DNA of 64,000 nucleotides, taken from contig CAVWNR010000002.1 of the NCBI GenBank assembly GCA_963756525.1, positions 286,956-350,955 on the forward strand, read 5' to 3'. This document shows, piece after piece, positions 16,901 to 23,774 of the stretch. Numbering within the stretch: position 1 is the stretch's first letter; every line of letters starts with the position of its first letter. The notes under the pieces are model-generated. The model ran no database searches and had not been told where the DNA came from. It saw only the letters and a program-made list of their open reading frames with translations. A program made the position numbers and the translations under genes. This stretch comes from CAVWNR01 sp963756525. Its GTDB lineage: Bacteria; Actinomycetota; Actinomycetes; Mycobacteriales; Jatrophihabitantaceae.

Positions 16901-17169
16901 TTGCCGCAGCGCGTGGCGAACTCGGCGTTCTCGCTGAGGAAGCCGTAACCCGGATGCACCAGCGTGCATCCGGTGCTTCGCGCGATCGCGACGAACTGCT
17001 CGGCGTCGAGGTAGGAATCAACCGGGTGCGCCTCGTCCACGGCCCGCACGTGCATACCGGCCCGGTCGTCGGGCGCGTAGACACCGACCGTCCGCATTCG
17101 CAGCGAGCGCGCGGCGCGGGCCACCCGCACCGCGATCTCGCCCCGGTTGGCGATCAGGACGGCGTGCAT
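13984..17169 (-). CDS. Single-chain biotin-dependent acyl-CoA carboxylase (BC-BCCP-CT fusion)
   Basis: 1061 residues, first gene of the fad operon. Order: biotin carboxylase about 1-445 (IANRGEIAVRVARAARSL, ATP-grasp loop AAAGGGGRGMR, ECSVQRRQQKLVEIAPCP, FLEANPRVQVEHTVTE); biotin carrier about 465-530 with ESMKMEH, biotinylated Lys500; carboxyltransferase about 560-1061 (beta-type GTVGGGRCAVLSYDYTVLAG, then alpha-type LVDTPGFMVGPDAE and AYGLGAQGMVGGSFKNPTA). It would carboxylate an acyl-CoA with bicarbonate and ATP. Most actinobacterial acyl-CoA carboxylases are split into alpha and beta chains; single-chain forms occur but are less common. An enoyl-CoA such as methylcrotonyl/geranyl type is an inference from operon content. 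Promoter carries the TetR-type operator at 17182. Confidence 0.9.
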   Translation of the reverse strand: MHAVLIANRGEIAVRVARAARSLRMRTVGVYAPDDRAGMHVRAVDEAHPVDSYLDAEQFVAIARSTGCTLVHPGYGFLSENAEFATRCGKNGLTFVGPAPEALTLFGDKPRARELAEQQGVPVLPATGPGTTLAEAQAFLSGLGAGGAVMVKAAAGGGGRGMRAVRRLDDLPAAFERCRSEAARSFGNGDLYVERLLLDAKHVEVQVIGDGTGAVSHLWDRECSVQRRQQKLVEIAPCPTLPLARRRPLLDAACRMAAAVGYRGLGTFEFLLDGAAYYFLEANPRVQVEHTVTEAVTGIDLVAAQLELAAGRTLGELGLTQDRLPEPRGIAVQSRVNLEHLDADGVARATTGTVEVFEVPTGPGVRVDTHGHAGFVATGHYDSLLAKVVTHGQARGGTAGLVAAADRADAALAEFRIAGPGTNIPLLRAILRHPSFRDGSFTTTFIDDHLAELLPEDASAPAADSDTLVARFAGTVVAVPVEAGTHVDRGSGLMVLESMKMEHVLAASVSGTVAEVHVGVGETVAEGALLVRLVPDSTQQDAAAARAEVDLDADRRDLAEVIERHRVGLDEARPDAVARRRRSGQRTARENIADLCDDGSFVEYGALAIAAQRRRRALDDLIVNTPGDGMVTGIGTVGGGRCAVLSYDYTVLAGTQGYQNHRKTDRMLELAERQRLPVVLFAEGGGGRPGDTDTSTASGLDVPTFATMGRLSGSVPTVGIASGRCFAGNAALLGCCDVVIATRDATIGMGGPAMIEGGGLGRYAPEEVGPVSVQVPNGVVDVLVADEAEAVAVARRYLSYFQGCRDRWECADQRRLRHVVPENRVRAYDVRRAVELVADTDSVLELRPSFGVGVLTALVRVEGRPMGLVANNPLHLGGAIDTPAADKLARFLQLCDAHGLPVVSLVDTPGFMVGPDAERTATVRHFSRLFVVGANLSVPVVAVVLRKAYGLGAQGMVGGSFKNPTATVAWPSGELGGMGLEGAVRLGYRRELEAIADPAARVQAFEELLAAQYAKGKAVNAATVFELDDVIDPADTRALITRVLPPPDALRPARRAFVDTW

Positions 17170-17181
17170 CGTCAGCGGACC

Positions 17182-17199
17182 ATACCACCCGGTCGGTAT
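17182..17199. promoter_or_regulatory. TetR-type operator 1 (fad/carboxylase operon)
   Basis: ATACCACCCGGTCGGTAT, a near-palindrome (ideal ATACCGACCGGTCGGTAT). On the minus strand it overlaps a likely -10 (TATGGT), nine bases before the carboxylase ATG. It is one of six related intergenic sites in this window. Confidence 0.6.
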
Positions 17200-17226
17200 C
17201 CGGCTACGGGCTTGTCCGGTCGATCG

Positions 17227-18171
17227 TCAGTGCCGGATGGCCTTCTCCACCGTCAGCGCCAGCAGAGCTTGCCCCGCGACGCTCGGGTGCACCCCGCATC
17301 CTCCGGTGGTCAGCTGGGTGAGCAACCCGGCCGCACACGTGTCACCACTCGCCTGGGCAGCCGCCTGCTGGAAGGCCCCGTACCCATCCGCGATGCTGAC
17401 GCCGAACGGTCGGGCACCCGCGTCCTGCGCCGCGTTGATCGCCTGGGTGCTGGCATTGTCCGCAGTGGACCGGTAGTCGAGCGAGTAGTAGTTGAGGATC
17501 ACGATCTGCCCGCGGTAGCCGGCGAAATAGCGCACCGCGGTCAGGATGATCGCCACGTTGGCAGTTATCTTGGCCCGCACGGCGGCTAGCTCCGCCGGCG
17601 ACGTGCAGTGGTCCGGGGTCGTCTCCTGGCAGAGGAACCCGTCGTTGGCGCCGATCATCAAGGTGACCAGTCGGGTGTCGCGGTGCGTGCGGAGGTAGTC
17701 GACGGCGTAGGCGAGCTGGGTGCCGCGGTAGCTCACGTGCAGCGGATACGCGGTGCGGTACCCGACCGGGCTGGTCGGGCTGTTCTCGCAGCCGTTGCTC
17801 GGCGCGCCCGGGCGTACCAGGCTCGCCGAGGTCTCGCCGGGACACGACGCGTTGGCGAGCCGCAGCCCGAGCCCCGCGGCGACATCCTCCGGGTAGCCGA
17901 CGAAGCTGGCCGCATCGAGGTAGTTCGGGGTCGGCAGGTTGGTCGCCTCGCGGTAACCGAAACTGACCGAGTCGCCGAGGGCGAGGTAGTCCGAGCCGGC
18001 CGTCACCGGCGGCTGCCGATGTGTCTGCGAACTCGGGTGGACCGCGGCCGCGGAGGCCGCTCCGGCGCCCCCGCCGACCGCGGCCAGCGTCACTACCGCG
18101 AGCGCCGCCGCGAGCAGCGTGCGGCGGGATCGCCGGGACCCCGGGGATCGAGGTGAGACCAAGCGAGCCAA
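17227..18171 (-). CDS. Secreted SGNH/GDSL-family esterase
   Basis: About 314 residues. N-terminal twin-arginine-like basic region and hydrophobic stretch (SRRSRRTLLAAALAVVTLAAVGG...AASA) indicate export. Catalytic blocks: ALGDSVSFGY with the nucleophile Ser, IGANDGFLCQ (block III Asn) and GVHPSVAGQ (block V Asp/His replaced by His as catalytic base). Six or more cysteines suggest disulfides outside the cell. Probable lipase/esterase acting on extracellular lipid esters. TTG at 18171 has GGAGG six bases upstream and is my choice; ATG 18204 has no ribosome site. It lies 57 bases upstream of the carboxylase gene, with the operator between. Confidence 0.82.
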   Translation of the reverse strand: MARLVSPRSPGSRRSRRTLLAAALAVVTLAAVGGGAGAASAAAVHPSSQTHRQPPVTAGSDYLALGDSVSFGYREATNLPTPNYLDAASFVGYPEDVAAGLGLRLANASCPGETSASLVRPGAPSNGCENSPTSPVGYRTAYPLHVSYRGTQLAYAVDYLRTHRDTRLVTLMIGANDGFLCQETTPDHCTSPAELAAVRAKITANVAIILTAVRYFAGYRGQIVILNYYSLDYRSTADNASTQAINAAQDAGARPFGVSIADGYGAFQQAAAQASGDTCAAGLLTQLTTGGCGVHPSVAGQALLALTVEKAIRH

Positions 18172-18293
18172 CGAGCACCTCCAGAATCGGCGTCGACCGG
18201 GCATCGTCGCCCGGTTGTGGCGCGAAACCGACCTTTCCGCGTCACCAACGCGGTGACAAGGGGCCGCGATCAGAAGGCGCCGTGCTGCGCACC

Positions 18294-18341
18294 TTGCTCG
18301 ATGCAGTTTGCTTGATGCAGCGTAGTTGTGATAAGTATAGT
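18294..18341 (+). promoter_or_regulatory. Phasin-like gene promoter with 13-base direct repeats
   Basis: TTGCTCGATGCAG (18294-18306) and TTGCTTGATGCAG (18308-18320) are near-identical direct repeats. The second covers a possible -35 (TTGATG, 18312-18317) with an 18-base spacer to TATAGT (18336-18341). They are a candidate site for the XRE regulator encoded just downstream. A second repeat, CGGCCCGGGAC twice (18350-18371), follows. Confidence 0.45.
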
Positions 18342-18392
18342 TAGCAGAACGGCCCGGGACCGGCCCGGGACCGTCACCAGTGAGGAGCCATC

Positions 18393-18770
18393 ATGGCACC
18401 GCAGTATTCGGCCCAGATTGCGGGCGTGCAGCAGAGCCTGCTCGACTCCGCCAAGGGCCAGTTCGCACTTGTCCGGGTCGCCGTCGAGAAGAGCAACCAG
18501 GCGTTCTTCGAGGCGACTCAGGAGTACCTCGACATCGCGCAGAGCGACCTCGCGCTGGTTTCGAACGAGGCCTCGCCGAGCGTGGGAGACCTGATCGCTC
18601 GCGGCTACGACCGTGCCGCCCAGCTGCTCGAGCTGCAGGAGAAGGTCCTGCGCAGCCTCTCCGACGCATGGACGCCGGTGGCCGAGAAGGCCGGCAGCGA
18701 CGCCACGTCATGGGTCGAGTCGGCGCGCAAGCCCGCCTCCACCAGCACGCCGCGGAGCAAGGCCGCCTGA
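18393..18770 (+). CDS. Phasin-like granule/lipid-droplet protein 1
   Basis: 125 residues, no membrane segment or signal peptide. Helical and amphipathic throughout (about 1-105: QSLLDSAKGQFALVRVAVEK, FFEATQEYLDIAQSDLALV, YDRAAQLLELQEKVLRSLSDA), then a short Ser/Thr/Lys/Arg tail (ARKPASTSTPRSKAA). Size, helix pattern and tail fit phasins or HBHA/TadA-like proteins that coat PHA or triacylglycerol granules. The assignment is by pattern, not by a strict motif. GAGGAGCC precedes the ATG. It is followed by its own XRE gene at 18872, the same pairing seen in reverse order at 29517-30297. Confidence 0.55.
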   Translation: MAPQYSAQIAGVQQSLLDSAKGQFALVRVAVEKSNQAFFEATQEYLDIAQSDLALVSNEASPSVGDLIARGYDRAAQLLELQEKVLRSLSDAWTPVAEKAGSDATSWVESARKPASTSTPRSKAA

Positions 18771-18871
18771 TCACGGCGCGCCGGCCCGGGATGGTGCGCG
18801 GGATGTCTTGCCTGAGCGCCCCGCGCACGATCCCGTCCAGCCGGATCTAAGCCGTAGACTGCCGGACTGCT

Positions 18872-19243
18872 ATGCGCAGCGACGACATATGGCGCGCCCA
18901 GGCCGAGGCGTTTGGGGAGTACCTCCGTACGCAGCGGCGGCTCGCCGAGATGTCCCTGCGGGAGCTTGCCGCGCACACCAGGGTGTCCAACGCCTATCTC
19001 AGCCAGATCGAGCGCGGCCTGCACCAGCCGTCGGTGCGCGTGATCCGCGCCGTGGCCGATGCGCTCGGCATTCCGCCGGAGCAGGTGCTCGCCCGCGCCG
19101 GCATGCTCCGCTTCGCTGGCGAATCCGAGCCAGCGCGCAGCGGTGCGCCCGACGTCGAGTCTGCGATCCGCGCCGAGGATCGGCTCACCGAAGAACAGAA
19201 ACAGGCGCTGATCACCGTCTTCCGCTCCTACCTCGCTAATTGA
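18872..19243 (+). CDS. XRE-family regulator paired with phasin-like protein 1
   Basis: 123 residues. HTH_3 domain (about 10-70): FGEYLRTQRRLAEMSLRELA, then VSNAYLSQIERGLHQPSVRV, IPPEQVLARAGM. The C-terminus (EDRLTEEQKQALITVFRSYL) is the tail typical of mycobacterial Rv0474, the regulator adjacent to hbhA. A regulatory role for the neighbouring phasin gene is inferred, as with the MLDS/MLDSR pair of Rhodococcus. TAGACT at 18855-18860 lies 11 bases before the ATG, giving its own promoter with a very short leader. Confidence 0.85.
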   Translation: MRSDDIWRAQAEAFGEYLRTQRRLAEMSLRELAAHTRVSNAYLSQIERGLHQPSVRVIRAVADALGIPPEQVLARAGMLRFAGESEPARSGAPDVESAIRAEDRLTEEQKQALITVFRSYLAN

Positions 19244-19312
19244 CCAAGTCGGCGTAGGCTGCCTGCCACCGCCCGGTCGGCGGCGGCAGATCGTCAAACG
19301 AGGGGGACGTTC

Positions 19313-20128
19313 ATGATCACCGATCGGCGCAGCACCTTACCCGGAAGAAACCGCCCGGCGGACCAGGGCCAGGACCCCTTCGCTCTCCCGCCCCGCGTCC
19401 TCTGGCAACTCGAGGCGCCTCGCGCGCTACTCGAGCTGGTGCAGTTCTGGGCCACCTTCCCCTTCCTCACCGCAGGTCTGCGCGGCGACGGGCACACCGT
19501 GCTCGTGTTCCCCGGCTTCACCGCGGCCGACAACACCACCGCGCCGCTGCGCACCGTGCTCGCCGCTCGCGGCTACCGCGCCGAGCCATGGCGGCTCGGT
19601 GCCAACATCGGACCGTCCACGCGCATCCTCGACGGCATTGCCGAGCGGCTGCGACACCTGCATGCCCGCAGCGGGCGCAAGGTCACGCTCGTGGGCTGGA
19701 GCCTCGGCGGCATCCTGGCCCGCGACCTGGCCCGCCGGTTCCCAGATCAGGTGCGTCAGGTGATCTCCTTGGGCAGCCCGTTCCTGCTCGACCCGCACGA
19801 GCAGGAGCATCTGCGCACCTACCCGGGCCAGCTCTACGATGCGCTGCGTCCGTTGCACTCTACCGGCTTCGTCGAGAGCCGGCCGTCGGGAGCGGATCAG
19901 CTGCCGATGCCGGTGCCGGCGACCGCGGTCTACACCCGCACCGACGGCGTCGTGCCGTGGCGCGCCTGCCTGGAGCTGGAGGGTGCGACCAGCGAGAGCG
20001 TCGAGGTTCTGGGCAGCCACTCCGGACTCGGCCACAACCCGGCCGCCCTCGCGGTGGTCCTCGACCGGCTCGCCCTGCCCGAGGGCGGCTGGCACCCCTA
20101 CGCCGCCGCCTGCCGCCTTATCGCCTGA
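19313..20128 (+). CDS. Alpha/beta hydrolase, lipase/depolymerase-like, copy 1
   Basis: 271 residues. The core reads GDGHTVLVFPGF..., nucleophile elbow LVGWSLGGILARDLARRF (Ser in GWSLGG), DGVVPWRACLE with the acid residue and GSHSGLGHNP containing the catalytic His. No signal peptide, so an intracellular ester hydrolase. It is a close paralogue of the gene at 25589: both share GDGHxVLVxPG, TAPLRxxxAARG, GWSLGGILAR, LGSPFxL and DGVVPWRAC. Position after a phasin-XRE pair suggests action on stored lipid or polyester, but this is inference. GAGGGGGACG precedes the ATG. Confidence 0.8.
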   Translation: MITDRRSTLPGRNRPADQGQDPFALPPRVLWQLEAPRALLELVQFWATFPFLTAGLRGDGHTVLVFPGFTAADNTTAPLRTVLAARGYRAEPWRLGANIGPSTRILDGIAERLRHLHARSGRKVTLVGWSLGGILARDLARRFPDQVRQVISLGSPFLLDPHEQEHLRTYPGQLYDALRPLHSTGFVESRPSGADQLPMPVPATAVYTRTDGVVPWRACLELEGATSESVEVLGSHSGLGHNPAALAVVLDRLALPEGGWHPYAAACRLIA

Positions 20129-20132
20129 TGTC

Positions 20133-21740
20133 TCAGGCCGCTGGCCACACCCGGCGACCGCCCACATAGGTCTCGCGCACCGGGATGGCCGAGATCGAGT
20201 CGGGCTCCACGGCGAGCGGGTCCGCGGCCAGCACCACGAAATCGGCCAGGTAGCCGGGGGCGAGCCGGCCCTTGCGCTGCTCGTCGCCGCTTGCGACAGC
20301 CGATCCGACGGTGAAGATCTGCAATGCTTCGGCCGGGCTCACCCGCTGATTCGCCCCCACCAGGGCGCCGTCAGTCAGGCCCTTGCGGGTGACCATGCTC
20401 TGCACGCCGACCAGCGGCTCGAACGGACCGCAGGGGTAGTCCGACGAGCCGGCGACGGTGATCCCCGCATCCAGGAACGACCGGTGGGCGAACATGGCGG
20501 CCGTTCGCTTTGCGCCGTACCAGTCGTCCAGAGCCGCGCCGTAGTAGGCCACGTAACCGGCGAACGGAACCACGATCGCCGCCAGTGCGCGGATCCGCTC
20601 GACGATCTCGTCGTCGACCACGCTGCAGTGCTCGATCCGATGCCGCAGCCCGGACACGGGGAACTCCCGCGCCACATCGGCGTAGATGGAAAGGAGCAGC
20701 CGGATCGCGGCGTCACCGTTGGCGTGCACGCCGATCCGGTTCCCGTCGCGGTGCACCTGCGTGACGATCTCGCGCAGCTCGGACGTGCTGGTGATCTGCT
20801 GGCCGCGATCGTCGGTGCCGACGAACGGCTCGCGGAGCAGGCAGGTCCGGCCGCCGATCGCGCCGTCCACGAACGCCTTGACGCCGACGAAGCGCAGCCA
20901 GTCGTCACCGAATCCGCTGCCGATCCCGAGCTGCCGTGCCTTGTCGTAATGCTCGGCGGAAAGCAGGAAGCCGGTACGCAGGCTGAGCTCCCCGGCTCGC
21001 CGCGCGGCTTGCAGCAGCTCGATGTCGTCCGGGCCGACGAGCGCGTCACAGGCGGAGGTAAGCCCGGCCGCATGCCACTCGGTGAGCACACGGCGCAGGC
21101 CCACAAGCCGGTCCGCCCGCGTGCTCACCGGCAGCGGCGATGCCGTCCGGCCGGTGGCGGGATACGCGACGTCGAGCAGCGCGCGCTCGATCAGCTTGCC
21201 GTCGAGCCGGCCCGTGCTGTCGCGGCCGAACGCTCCGCCGGACGGCGGCACGCTGTCGTCGCGGTAGCCGAACGCTTGCAGTGCCGCGCTGTTCGCAACC
21301 GCCCAGTGCGAGGCCACGTGCAGCACCAACGTCGGGACGGGGCCAGCGGCCGAGTCGAGATCGTCGCGAGTCACGACGCCGGTCTTCGCGTCGTCGTATC
21401 GACTCCCGCGCACCCATCCGCCGGGTGACGTCGCGGATGCGGCTGTGCGGACGCGTTCGAGCAAGCCGTCCCGCGTGCTCACCGCTGCGTGCGACAGGTC
21501 GAGGTGCAGCGCGTTCTCGGCGGCGATCGCCAGGTGGGTGTGGGCGTCGTTGAAACCGGGCACGATTGTCGCGTCGCCGAAGTCGCGGACGTCGGCACCG
21601 GGGCAGCGTTCCCGCAGCGCGTCGAGGCTGCCGATCGCCCAGACGCGCTGCGCCGCGACCGCGAACGCCTCCACCGGTACACCGGCCTGCGCGTGCACGG
21701 TTGCCGCGCGATAGATGACCTGCGCAAGCTCGCCCGACAC
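20133..21740 (-). CDS. YtcJ-type metal-dependent amidohydrolase
   Basis: 535 residues, GTG start with GGAGGGGTC immediately before it, 14 bases after the TetR stop, so co-transcribed with tetR. Metal-binding signatures: PGFNDAHTHLAI near the N-terminus (HxH), VKAFVDGAIGGRTCL, GVHANGDAAI, RHRIEHCSVV and GSSDYPCGPFEP (active-site Asp). Length and GGRRVW C-terminal strand match the amidohydrolase_3/YtcJ family, which act on amides of fatty amines and formamides. Its substrate is unknown. Cytoplasmic. Confidence 0.85.
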   Translation of the reverse strand: MSGELAQVIYRAATVHAQAGVPVEAFAVAAQRVWAIGSLDALRERCPGADVRDFGDATIVPGFNDAHTHLAIAAENALHLDLSHAAVSTRDGLLERVRTAASATSPGGWVRGSRYDDAKTGVVTRDDLDSAAGPVPTLVLHVASHWAVANSAALQAFGYRDDSVPPSGGAFGRDSTGRLDGKLIERALLDVAYPATGRTASPLPVSTRADRLVGLRRVLTEWHAAGLTSACDALVGPDDIELLQAARRAGELSLRTGFLLSAEHYDKARQLGIGSGFGDDWLRFVGVKAFVDGAIGGRTCLLREPFVGTDDRGQQITSTSELREIVTQVHRDGNRIGVHANGDAAIRLLLSIYADVAREFPVSGLRHRIEHCSVVDDEIVERIRALAAIVVPFAGYVAYYGAALDDWYGAKRTAAMFAHRSFLDAGITVAGSSDYPCGPFEPLVGVQSMVTRKGLTDGALVGANQRVSPAEALQIFTVGSAVASGDEQRKGRLAPGYLADFVVLAADPLAVEPDSISAIPVRETYVGGRRVWPAA

Positions 21741-21754
21741 GACCCCTCCGCCCG

Positions 21755-22378
21755 CTAACGACGCAGGGCGGTGAGGAACATGTCGGCGAAGGATCGGCCG
21801 ATCTCCGCCGGTGAGAGCCGGCCCCGCGGCCGGTACCACGTCGGCAGGTGATGCACCGCGCCGAAGAAATAGTCGACGGCGAGATTGGGCATGAGATCGG
21901 GACGGAAGGCGCCGGCGCGCTGACCCTCCTCGATCATGCCGCGGAACAGCTCGTGATAGTGCCGCCGCTCCCGGCGCACCTCGCGCTGCTTGTCCTCGCT
22001 CAACTGGTGCAGCGAACGGAAGAAGATCACGGTGTCCGGAAGATTCGCGATCGTCGTGACCACCACGTCCGCGGCCGCGTCGTGCAGCCGCTCTTCGACG
22101 GGCGCCTCACTGGCGACGAACTTCTCCAGCCGCTCCACCTGCATCCTGAGGATCCGGGCGTAGATCTCGTACAGCAGGTCGTCCTTGGACGAGAAGTAGT
22201 GATACATCGCGCCCTTGGTGACGCCGGCCGCCTCGACCACGTCCTGCACCGACGTCCCCTCGAACCCCCGCTCGGCGAAGAGCCTTCGGGAAGCGACGAG
22301 CAGCCGCTCGGGAATCGTGCGCCCGCCGACCGTCGTCTGCGGCCTTCCGGTCCTGGGCCGGGCCTGCGGTCGGGCCAC
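21755..22378 (-). CDS. TetR-family transcriptional regulator
   Basis: 207 residues. HTH: TIPERLLVASRRLFAERGFEG, TSVQDVVEAAGVTKGAMYHYFSSKDDLLYEIYARIL. The C-terminal ligand domain ends with WYRPRGRLSPAEIGRSFADMFLTALRR, a tail shared by fatty-acid-gene TetR repressors of the KstR/FadR-like type; a broken relative at 29285 keeps the same tail. GTG at 22378 follows TTGGAGTG and gives a normal TetR length; the longer reading frame upstream crosses the operator and is not used. The best candidate for binding the palindromes at 17182, 22434, 25533, 27389, 29270 and 36008 (inference). Confidence 0.9.
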   Translation of the reverse strand: MARPQARPRTGRPQTTVGGRTIPERLLVASRRLFAERGFEGTSVQDVVEAAGVTKGAMYHYFSSKDDLLYEIYARILRMQVERLEKFVASEAPVEERLHDAAADVVVTTIANLPDTVIFFRSLHQLSEDKQREVRRERRHYHELFRGMIEEGQRAGAFRPDLMPNLAVDYFFGAVHHLPTWYRPRGRLSPAEIGRSFADMFLTALRR

Positions 22379-22433
22379 CGAGATCACTCCAATCCACTCG
22401 ACGAGCGGCGCTTCGGCGGTTGCCGCTCTCAAC

Positions 22434-22454
22434 ATACCGACCATCCGGTCGCAT
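22434..22454. promoter_or_regulatory. TetR-type operator 2 (tetR / HMG-CoA reductase divergent promoter)
   Basis: ATACCGACCATCCGGTCGCAT. Half sites CCGACC and GGTCG are separated by four bases instead of being joined. It lies between the divergent tetR and HMG-CoA reductase starts, where it could serve both. A variant of the shared palindrome. Confidence 0.5.
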
Positions 22455-22577
22455 CGCGGCGTTTTCTTTCCTGCTCTGGTCATGACCGCACCCGGCTACT
22501 ACGCTCAGCGCCAAGCCCGGGCGGATCATCCGGCCCGCGCCGCGATTCCTGTGTCGTACGGCGGCGAAGGAGGCACC

Positions 22578-23753
22578 ATGGCCGAGCGGCTGCGAATACC
22601 CCGAGACCGGGAAAAGGACTACACGCACGAGCTCGCCCAGCGCCGCCGCGAGTTCGTCCGAGAACAGACCGGTGTCGATCTGCGACACACCGGCCAGTAC
22701 TCGTTCGACCCGGCAATCCTGCCTGGCAACATCGAGAACTTCATCGGTGTCGCCCAGGTGCCGATCGGGCTCGCCGGCCCGTTGCTCATTAACGGCGAGC
22801 ATGCGCAGGGCGAGTTCTACGTCCCGATGGCCACAACCGAGGGCACGTTGGTGGCCAGCTACAACCGCGGGATGCGGCTGCTCACCGAGTGCGGCGGCGT
22901 CAAGGCGACGGTCGTCGACAACCACATGCAGCGCTCGCCGGTGTTCATCTTCGACGACGCGTCACAGGCTCGGGATTTCGGCGCCTGGGTCGTCGAACGC
23001 TCCGAGGACGTTCGCGCGGCGGCCGAGAGCACGACACGCTCGGGCAGCCTCACCTACATCGGCCAGTACCAGCTCGGCCCGCTGCTGTACCTGCGGCTGA
23101 ACTACACCACCGGGGATGCTGCCGGGCAGAACATGACCGGCAAGGCGACGCTGGCCGCGTGCGAGTGGATTCAGGCCAACCATCCGCTGCGGCCGCAGTT
23201 CATCCTCTCCGGCAACATCGACACCGACAAGAAGCACTCACGGATCAACATGCTGCTCACCCGCGGCAAGCGGGTAGTCGCCGAAGCGACGATCAAGAAC
23301 GACGTGGTGCAGTCGCTCATGGGCGTCGACACCAGGACGCTGTTCTGGGCGCGGCAGATCTCGAATGCGGGGTCATTCCTGGTCGGTTCCGCGAACAACG
23401 GCTCGCATGCGGCCAACGGGCTGACGGCGCTGTTCATCGCGACCGGCCAGGACGCAGCGAACGTATCCGAGTCACACGCCGGCGTGGTCTATGCCCAGTT
23501 GCTGGACAACGGCGACTACTACTGGTCGATCACCCTGCCCGCGCTGATCGTCGCAACTTATGGCGGGGGCACCGGTCTCGCGACCCAGCGCGAATGTCTC
23601 GAGATGCTCGGCTGCTACGGCTCCGGCAAGGTGATGAAGTTCGCCGAGATCTGCGCGGCGGTGGTGCTGGCTGGAGAGACCTCGCTGAGCGCGGCGGTCA
23701 TCCACGGCGACTGGGTTACCAGCCACGACAAGCTCGGCCGCAACCGGCCGTAG
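22578..23753 (+). CDS. Hydroxymethylglutaryl-CoA reductase
   Basis: 391 residues. All catalytic residues of HMG-CoA reductase are visible: Glu88 in MATTEGTLVASYNRG, Lys in SGNIDTDKK (about 218-219), Asp292 in ATGQDAANV and His383 in VTSHDKLGRNR. Also NFIGVAQVPIGLAGPLLING (substrate), GDAAGQNMTGKA (179-190, cofactor) and GGGTGLATQ. It lacks the membrane part of eukaryotic enzymes. It converts HMG-CoA to mevalonate (or the reverse). Mevalonate enzymes are unusual in actinobacteria and no other mevalonate gene is in the window, so HMG-CoA catabolism or an isolated acquisition are alternatives. GAAGGAGG sits before ATG 22578. Confidence 0.9.
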   Translation: MAERLRIPRDREKDYTHELAQRRREFVREQTGVDLRHTGQYSFDPAILPGNIENFIGVAQVPIGLAGPLLINGEHAQGEFYVPMATTEGTLVASYNRGMRLLTECGGVKATVVDNHMQRSPVFIFDDASQARDFGAWVVERSEDVRAAAESTTRSGSLTYIGQYQLGPLLYLRLNYTTGDAAGQNMTGKATLAACEWIQANHPLRPQFILSGNIDTDKKHSRINMLLTRGKRVVAEATIKNDVVQSLMGVDTRTLFWARQISNAGSFLVGSANNGSHAANGLTALFIATGQDAANVSESHAGVVYAQLLDNGDYYWSITLPALIVATYGGGTGLATQRECLEMLGCYGSGKVMKFAEICAAVVLAGETSLSAAVIHGDWVTSHDKLGRNRP

Positions 23754-23774
23754 CCGATCGAGCCCCCCAGCTGA

